Source of the DNA: JALHVH01 sp963773685
GTDB lineage: Bacteria > Acidobacteriota > Aminicenantia > Aminicenantales > Saccharicenantaceae
DNA length: 11,573 nucleotides
NCBI GenBank assembly: GCA_963773685.1
Contig: CAVZBY010000008.1
Coordinates: forward strand, 1-11,573
Direction: 5' to 3'
Shown here piece after piece: positions 5,405-11,573 of this stretch (within the stretch, counting starts at the first letter, position 1; each line of letters begins with the position of its first letter). A program made the translations under genes and the position numbers. The notes beneath the pieces were generated by a model. It did no database searches. It had not been told where the DNA came from and saw only the letters and a list, made by a program, of their open reading frames with translations.

Positions 5405-8400
5405 ATGAATATGGGTCGCTGGTCGATCCGTCGCCCCGTAACCACAACCATGGTCTTCCTGGCCGTTGTCCTGCTCGGCTTCATTTCCCTCCGCCGGCTC
5501 AGCGTGGACCTCCTGCCGGACATCGGGTATCCGCGGCTTTCGGTCGTCACCCGATTCCCCGGCGTCGCTCCCGAGGAGATGGAATCTCTGATCACCGCTC
5601 CCCTGGAAGCCGCGGTCAGCCGCATCCCGGGGATGCGGAGGGTCGATTCCGTATCCAGGGAGGGCATCTCTTTCCTGACGCTCGAATTCGCCTGGGGCAC
5701 GGATATGGACTTCGTCCTCCTCCATGCCCGGGAGGAGCTCGACAACGCCAGGGAGGGGCTTCCCCTCGAGGCGGAGAACCCGACCATCATCCCTCTCGAT
5801 CCCTGCGCCAGACCCATCATCGTTCTGGCCGTGACGGGGGAGATGGGCCTCCTCGAGCTCACGGAGTTCTGCGCGGAGGTCATCAAGCCCCGCCTCGAGC
5901 AGATCGAGGGCATCGGCTCCGCCGACATCGCCGGAGGGGCCGAGCGGGAGATCCGGGTCGAGCTCGATCCGGAGCTCGTTTCGCTCTACGGACTGAGCCT
6001 GAGCGACGTTTCCCGGCGGCTCGATGCCTTCAACCGCAACCTGCAGGGCGGGACCATTCGCAAGGGCCGGTTCCAATACGCCCTGCGGGTCGCAGGCGAA
6101 TTTGCCAACGTGGCCGAGATAGGGGAGACGGGCCTCAAGACCACTGGAAGGGGGGGTGTGGTCAGGCTCAAGGACGTGGCCAGGATCGTCGATTCGGTCA
6201 AGGAGCGGCAGGGACTGGCCCGCCTGGACGGCGGGGGAAGCGTCGGCGTCCTCGTCCGAAAGGCCTCAGGAGCCAACACGATCAAGGTCACCCGGGCCGC
6301 GAAGGCGGTCCTGGACGAGATCCGTACGGAGAACCCGGCCATCAGCATCCGGCTGGTCTCGGAGCAGAGCCGGTTCATCGAGGAAGCTGTCGCCACCACG
6401 ATGGACGAGATCATCGAAGGGGGCCTCCTGGCCTTCCTGGTCCTGCTTCTTTTCCTGCAGGAGCTCCGGACCCCCGTCATCATCGGCATCGTCTTCCCTG
6501 TCGCCATCGTCGCCACATTCAACCTTATGTATTTCGGCGGCATCACCCTGAACATCATGTCGCTCGGCGGGCTTGCCTTGGGGGTGGGCATGCTCGATGA
6601 CTGCGCGGTCGTCGTCTCCGAGAACATATTTCGCCACAGGAGCCTCGGAAAAGGCCCGGCGGAGGCGGCCGAGGCCGGCGCGCGCGAGGTCGGGATGGCC
6701 GTCACGGCCACCGCCCTGACCACGATCATCGTATTCCTGCCCGTCATCTACGTCCACGGCGTGGCCGGGCGGCTTTTCAGGGACACCGCTTTGACCGTGA
6801 CCTTCTCCCTCATAGGCTCTCTGCTGGTCTCGCTGACCCTCCTGCCGATGCTCGCCGGACGCGGGACCTCGAAGGCAGGAGGAGGAGCGGGGGGAGGCGG
6901 AGGCATGCCGTTCGAGGGGCTGGCCTCCGCCTCGACAGGCGCGACGCTCATGAAGCGCCTGCGACGGTTGCCTGGGATGGCGATCAAAGCCTTAGGCGCG
7001 GCCGTTGGTTTCGTCGCGGGCTTTGTTCTCCAGCTCGCCGCTTTCGCCCTGAGGATCCTCAGCCTCCCGTTCCGCCCGGTCCTGCAGGCGATAGGCCGAT
7101 CGTTCAACCGCGGCTATGAGCGATTCATCGTCTTTTATCATCGTTCCCTCGTCCGATGCCTCGAACACAAGGGACCGGTGCTGGTCCTGTTCCTGGTGTT
7201 CTTCGCTTTGATGGCATTCTCGGGGACGAGGATAAGAAGGGAGCTCATGCCGCGGCTCGAAACGAGCTTTTTCGAGGTCGGACTTCGAACGCCTGTCGCT
7301 TATTCCCTCGATGAAACGGCCGGGGTCGTAAATTCTCTTGATAAATGGCTGGCTTCGCGCCCCGAAACGCGACTGGTCTATTCCCAAACGGGCCTTGTCG
7401 GAGGCATGGAAGCGCTCGACCTCGACGTTTCGCTCAACTCCGCGCGTATCATGGTCGAGGCTTCGAGTCCTTCGGCCGGCGGCCGGCTCATCGGGGAGCT
7501 GTCACGGACGTTCCCTGCCTATGCCGATGTCGCGTTCTCGGTCACCCGGGAGCGGTCGGACGCGGCCCGAGCGCTTGCCCTTGCGGGCACCGATGTCAGC
7601 CTCGAGGTCCGCGGCGACGATCTCGACAGGCTCGGGGAGATCGCGACGGTTTTGGCTTCTCGCATCAGAGGGATCCCCGGCATCGCCGACGTCAACGTTG
7701 GTGTCGGTGAAGGCAAGCCCGAGTTCGTGGTCAGGATCAGGGACGATGCCCTGGCGAAATACCCCGGCCTCGACCCGGGCGCTCTCGGCGACCGGATCAT
7801 CGATTCCGTCCGAGGACGAGTCGCGACGAGGTTCCGGGAGCTCGACAAGGCCTATGATGTCCGGGTCCGGCTGGACGAGGGAACGGAGGCGAACGTCGAA
7901 GCCCTGCTCGGCGGGCTCGTTCCCTGCGGGACGGCCCTGGTTCCCCTGCGCGAGCTTGTCACCTGGGAGATAGCCCGGGGGCCGAGGGAGATCCGGCGCG
8001 CCGACCAACAGAGGGCGGTCGTCGTGACGGCGGGGCTTCGGGGCGCTAAGCCGAGCCAGGTCGCGCCGCGCATCCAGGAAGCGATATCGGCGACGCCCCT
8101 CCCTCCGGGCTATCGCATCGTCTTCGGAGGGGAGCGGGAGGAGATGGCGCAGTCCTTCCGGAGCCTCATCGCGGCCTTCCTCCTCGCCATCCTCCTCAAC
8201 TATATGATCATGGCCGCCCAGTTTGAATCCCTGCTCCACCCGCTTATCATCCTCGCCACAGTCCCGATGGGGCTCTGCGGCTCCGTGGCTGCCATGCTCG
8301 TCACGGGGACGACCGTGAACGTCATCTCGATCATCGGCATGGTCGTCCTGCTGGGCATCGTCGTGGACAACGCCATCGTCAAGATCGATTACACCAACAG

Positions 8401-8668
8401 ACTCCGGAAACAGGGGATGGGCCTCCGGGAAGCCGTGGTCGAGGGAAGCCGGGTCCGTTTGCGGCCCATCCTGATGTCCACCGCGACGACGCTCGTCGCC
8501 CTTCTGCCGTTGTCGCTGGGCATCGGGAGCGGGGCCGAACTCCTTCAGCCTCTGGGGATCGTCGTGCTCGGAGGGCTGACCTTCGCGACGCTCCTGACCC
8601 TCGTTCTCATCCCCATCATCTACGAGATCGTCGAGGCCCGAAAGGAGACAAGGGGGAAGAGGGCTTGA
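5405..8668 (+). CDS. RND-family efflux permease, first of a tandem pair
   Basis: This encodes a 1087-residue inner-membrane pump subunit of the AcrB/MdtB-like RND superfamily, which normally exports hydrophobic compounds using proton influx together with a periplasmic adaptor and an outer-membrane channel. It opens MNMGRWSIRRPVTTTMVFLA (first helix about 14-29), followed by RLSVDLLPDIGYP and FPGVAPEEME. The TM4 proton relay ALGVGMLDDCAVVVSEN (391-407) keeps both Asp, D398 and D399. TM10 reads GIVVDNAIVKIDYTN (984-998), so the AcrB Lys940 position is not Lys. RLRPILM (1018-1024) keeps the TM11 Arg. It is longer than a usual RND (about 1030-1050) because of a Gly-rich linker (492-500) plus an extra hydrophobic stretch (about 526-558) between TM6 and TM7. 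GGAG (5395-5398) precedes ATG 5405. It overlaps the next gene by four bases. The substrate is unknown. Confidence 0.93.
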   Translation: MNMGRWSIRRPVTTTMVFLAVVLLGFISLRRLSVDLLPDIGYPRLSVVTRFPGVAPEEMESLITAPLEAAVSRIPGMRRVDSVSREGISFLTLEFAWGTDMDFVLLHAREELDNAREGLPLEAENPTIIPLDPCARPIIVLAVTGEMGLLELTEFCAEVIKPRLEQIEGIGSADIAGGAEREIRVELDPELVSLYGLSLSDVSRRLDAFNRNLQGGTIRKGRFQYALRVAGEFANVAEIGETGLKTTGRGGVVRLKDVARIVDSVKERQGLARLDGGGSVGVLVRKASGANTIKVTRAAKAVLDEIRTENPAISIRLVSEQSRFIEEAVATTMDEIIEGGLLAFLVLLLFLQELRTPVIIGIVFPVAIVATFNLMYFGGITLNIMSLGGLALGVGMLDDCAVVVSENIFRHRSLGKGPAEAAEAGAREVGMAVTATALTTIIVFLPVIYVHGVAGRLFRDTALTVTFSLIGSLLVSLTLLPMLAGRGTSKAGGGAGGGGGMPFEGLASASTGATLMKRLRRLPGMAIKALGAAVGFVAGFVLQLAAFALRILSLPFRPVLQAIGRSFNRGYERFIVFYHRSLVRCLEHKGPVLVLFLVFFALMAFSGTRIRRELMPRLETSFFEVGLRTPVAYSLDETAGVVNSLDKWLASRPETRLVYSQTGLVGGMEALDLDVSLNSARIMVEASSPSAGGRLIGELSRTFPAYADVAFSVTRERSDAARALALAGTDVSLEVRGDDLDRLGEIATVLASRIRGIPGIADVNVGVGEGKPEFVVRIRDDALAKYPGLDPGALGDRIIDSVRGRVATRFRELDKAYDVRVRLDEGTEANVEALLGGLVPCGTALVPLRELVTWEIARGPREIRRADQQRAVVVTAGLRGAKPSQVAPRIQEAISATPLPPGYRIVFGGEREEMAQSFRSLIAAFLLAILLNYMIMAAQFESLLHPLIILATVPMGLCGSVAAMLVTGTTVNVISIIGMVVLLGIVVDNAIVKIDYTNRLRKQGMGLREAVVEGSRVRLRPILMSTATTLVALLPLSLGIGSGAELLQPLGIVVLGGLTFATLLTLVLIPIIYEIVEARKETRGKRA

Positions 8669-11573
8669 AATTCCTCATCGAGCGCCCGATCGCGGTGGCC
8701 ATGACCTACCTCGCGCTCCTCGCGCTCGGCGTCTTTTCATTCATGAACACGCCCATTGAGCTCGCCCCGGGCGGGGACTATCCCCGCGTCGATATCGCAG
8801 CGGCGTGGCCCGGCGTCTCCCCCGAGGTCGTCCAGGCGCGCGTCACGGCGCCCCTCGAGGAGGCCGTCGCCTCGGTCAAGGGAGTGCGCCGGATCTCCTC
8901 GGAGTCGAGGGCCGGCGTCGCTTCCCTGACCCTCGAGATCGACCCGCGGGCCCGGAGGGATTTCGTCGAGCTGGCCCTTCGCGAGGCGGTCGCCAGGACA
9001 CTGGATAAACTGCCCTATGGAGTGCGTCCGGCCGTCAGCCCTTATGTTCCGGAGGACTTCCGGGTCCTGCCGTTCTTGAGAATGACCATTTCGGGCCCCT
9101 ATTCGCTCCAGGAGCTGAGGGGACTCCTCAAAGAGCGCCTGGAGCTGGGCCTGGGATCGGCACAGGGAGTGTCTTCAGTGGAGGTGGCCGGGGGAGCGGA
9201 CACGGAGGTCCGCATCGTCCTCGACGAGAGGCGGATGGAAGCCCTCGGCCTCCGGCCCTACGAGGTGAACGCGGCCGTGGCCGGCGCCCTGGCCGCCCGT
9301 CCCGCGGGCCGGGTGCGGCGCGCCGGCCGTGAATACATATTCAAGATCGCCCGGGAGGTCGGGTCCCTGGCCGATCTTCGCCGGACCCTGGTCGGGCGCA
9401 CGAGCGGCTTGCCGGTCAGGCTGTCGGACGTCGCCGACGTCCTCCAATCTTCCGGGGATGTCGACTCCATCGTCCGTGTCGACGGCCAGCCCACGGTCAT
9501 GCTGACGGTCGTTAAGGATAGCGGAACGAACACGCTCCGGGTCGCCCGCGAGGTCCGCCGGAGGCTCGCGGCTATTCGGGCGAACCTGCCGCGGGACCTT
9601 GTCTTCAGGACCGTGGACGACGAAAGTGCCCAGGTCTCAAAGAACCTCCGCCATCTCGGACTGCTGGCCGCCGTCATCATCGCCCTCATCTTCCTGATGA
9701 TCTATGCGGCTTTGAGAAGGATCCTCCCGTCGCTCCTGATCCTGTCCTCCGTCGCCTTTGCGGTCGTCATCACGTTCAACCTCCTCTACGCCGTCGGGAT
9801 CTCCCTGAATATGCTGACCCTGGGCGCCCTGGCCCTCGGTTTCGGGATGTTCGTCGACAATTCCATCGTCGTCTTCGAGAACATCCTGCGGCTCCGGGAA
9901 CGCGGCCTTCCGCCCGCCCGGGCGGCCCTCCAGGGCGCCCGCGAGGTCTTCCTCCCCGTCCTCGCGTCCACGCTGACCACGGCCGCGGTCTTCCTTTGTT
10001 TTCCGTTCTTCCAGGGACGCCTCCGGGCCTTTTATCTTCCCCTGGCCGTCGTTATGTCCTCGGCCCTGGCCGCTTCTCTGGCGGTATCGTTCTCCCTGAT
10101 CCCCGCGCTCAGCCCCCGGCTCATCGAGGCCCCCGGCCGGAAAGGGCAGGCCGGAAGGCGAAAGGAGCCTTTTGCGATGGCCCTGAGGTTTACCGTCAGG
10201 CATCCGGCCTGGACCGTTCTTGTCGCGGCCGCCCTCCTTTTCGGCAGTTACCGATGGTTCCGCGCCGAGGTCCCCGTGGGTGAGTTCTTCAGCTGGTATT
10301 CGAAGCAGCAGCTCGTCGTCAGCCTCGAGCTTCCGGACGGCACCGGGCTGGAAACGACGGACGCCGTCATGCGGAAGTTCGAGGACAAGGCTCTGGAGAC
10401 CGGATACGATATGGAGATGACCGCGCGGATCTCGCCCGACGGCGCCTATCTCCGGATCGCCTTCCCGCCGGAGGTCGAGAGGTCCTTCAGGCCCCACGCC
10501 ATGAAGGAAGAGCTCATCCGCCTCGCCACGCAGTTCGCGGGACTGACGGTCGGCATCTATGGGTTCGATCCCCAGGGCTATCATTCGAGCATGGCGGCGG
10601 GGACCTATTTCGATTCACAGATCAAGTTCCTCGGCTATGACCTGAAAAAGCTCCGGACGATCACCGGCGAAATGGAAAGGACCTTGCGCCGGAACCCGAG
10701 GATCCGGGAGGTCCGGACCGTTTCGAACCGCTGGGGATGGATGACCATGGACACGTTCGAGGTCATCCTCAGGCCGGACATGGGGGCGCTCGGGAGATTC
10801 GACGTCGATCCGTCCCGGCTCCAATTCCAAATCCGGTCCATGCTCGGCGGACGATTCGACGTCCCTCTCAAGGCGACGCTCGGGGGGCGGGAGACCGATA
10901 TCGTCCTGAACGTCCCGGGGACCGAAAGAATGGACCTTCGGCGCCTCCTGGGATCGCTCTTCCGGACGGCCGGAGGGCGGTCCCTGCGTCTCGGGGACGT
11001 CCTGAGCATCGAAGAAAGGCCCGTAGCCGGCTCGATCGAGCGGGAGGACCGGCAATTCCAACGGACGGTCATGTGGGAGTTCCGCGGCCCCTTCAAGGCG
11101 GCGCAAAACACCAAGAAAGCCGTCTTCTCGGGATTGAGCCTTCCGCCGGGATTCTCGGCGACGCTCGCGGAGGACTGGCTGATGACGCGGAAGGAAAAGG
11201 GACAGATCGCCCTGGCGGCCGTCGTGGCCGTCGTCGTCATCTTCATGATCCTGGCCGCCCTCTACGAATCCCTCGTCCAACCCTTCATCGTCCTGGTGTC
11301 GGTGCCGCTGGCGCTGGCGGGGTCTTCGCGGCGTTCGTCGTCGCCGGCGCCCGGTTCGATTCCTCGGCCTACATCGGCGTCATCCTCATGGCGGGCATCG
11401 TGGTCAACAACGCCATCCTCATCGTGGACCATATCAACCTCAAGAGGCGGGAGGGAATGGGCCTGGTCGAGGCCGTCGTGGAGGGAACGAAGGAGCGCGT
11501 CCGTCCCATCCTCATGACGACCGGGACCACCGTCCTGGGCATGATGCCCATGCTCCTCATGCCCGCGGAAGCC
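8665..11573 (+). CDS. RND-family efflux permease, second of the pair; one-base frame break and truncated by window end
   Basis: The start is TTG 8665, whose TTGA overlaps the stop of the first RND gene, with AAGGGGGAAGAGG just upstream; translational coupling is likely. The protein begins MKFLIERPIAVAMTYLALLA and has FNTP/ELAP-type and WPGVSPEVVQ motifs of the RND fold. In TM4, LGFGMFVDNSIVVFEN (391-406) has D398 but Asn at 399, unlike its neighbour. Frame 1 is good to residue 886 (PLALAG, codon at 11320-11322); the same frame then gives Arg/Ser-rich nonsense ending at TGA near 11517. Reading from 11322 one frame over restores VFAAFVVAGARFDSSAYIG, then GIVVNNAILIVDHIN (TM10, Asn-Asn in place of Lys940) and RPILMTTGTTVLGMMPMLL to the window edge. 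One G is missing from GGGG at 11319-11322. It probably assembles or cooperates with the first permease, as in MdtB/MdtC. Confidence 0.9.

Noticed and set aside
9637..10584. 315-codon minus-strand open frame in the second RND
   Set aside because: Antisense shadow of an RND gene with well-conserved motifs.
1..11573. CRISPR array, tRNA/rRNA, insertion sequence, toxin-antitoxin or defence island
   Set aside because: No regularly spaced repeats, no RNA gene signatures and no transposase, nuclease or toxin-like coding region were seen in either strand.

Overview
The window is GC-rich DNA from a diderm bacterium. The evidence is two outer-membrane barrel genes with signal peptides and C-terminal Phe, a DsbD-type periplasmic domain and RND permeases. 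Gene style is compatible with Acidobacteriota, perhaps an Aminicenantia-like lineage: very high use of C/G-ending codons, TTG starts, PD40 repeats, a lone PilT and tandem RND pumps. That placement is an impression from gene content, not a phylogenetic result. Two single-base frame breaks in short homopolymers suggest draft or metagenome-assembled sequence.

Layout. (1) Bases 1-194 hold the C-terminus of a PD40/TolB-like beta-propeller protein. (2) Bases 195-310 are a spacer with an AT-rich promoter-like patch. (3) Bases 311-3496 are a run of plus-strand genes: a PilT-type retraction ATPase, MscL with a C-terminal zinc ribbon, a 44-residue CXXC membrane peptide (CD1871A type), a NapH-like polyferredoxin broken by a frameshift, and a small outer-membrane beta-barrel. 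(4) Bases 3518-5283 are two minus-strand genes, a POTRA-less Omp85/BamA-like barrel followed by a stand-alone DsbD N-terminal domain. They are separated by a REP-like palindrome. (5) Bases 5405-11573 are two translationally coupled RND permeases on the plus strand. The second carries a one-base frame break near 11322 and runs off the window.

How they may work together. The CXXC peptide and polyferredoxin are adjacent and are probably one membrane redox module of unknown substrate. The Omp85-like barrel and DsbD_N protein are probably cotranscribed envelope proteins. The RND pair probably forms one efflux system, perhaps heteromeric. Its adaptor and outer-membrane channel are not in the window, so they must lie downstream or elsewhere. 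I see no mobile element, CRISPR array, tRNA, rRNA or recognisable defence system. The least described piece is the CXXC peptide plus polyferredoxin pair.
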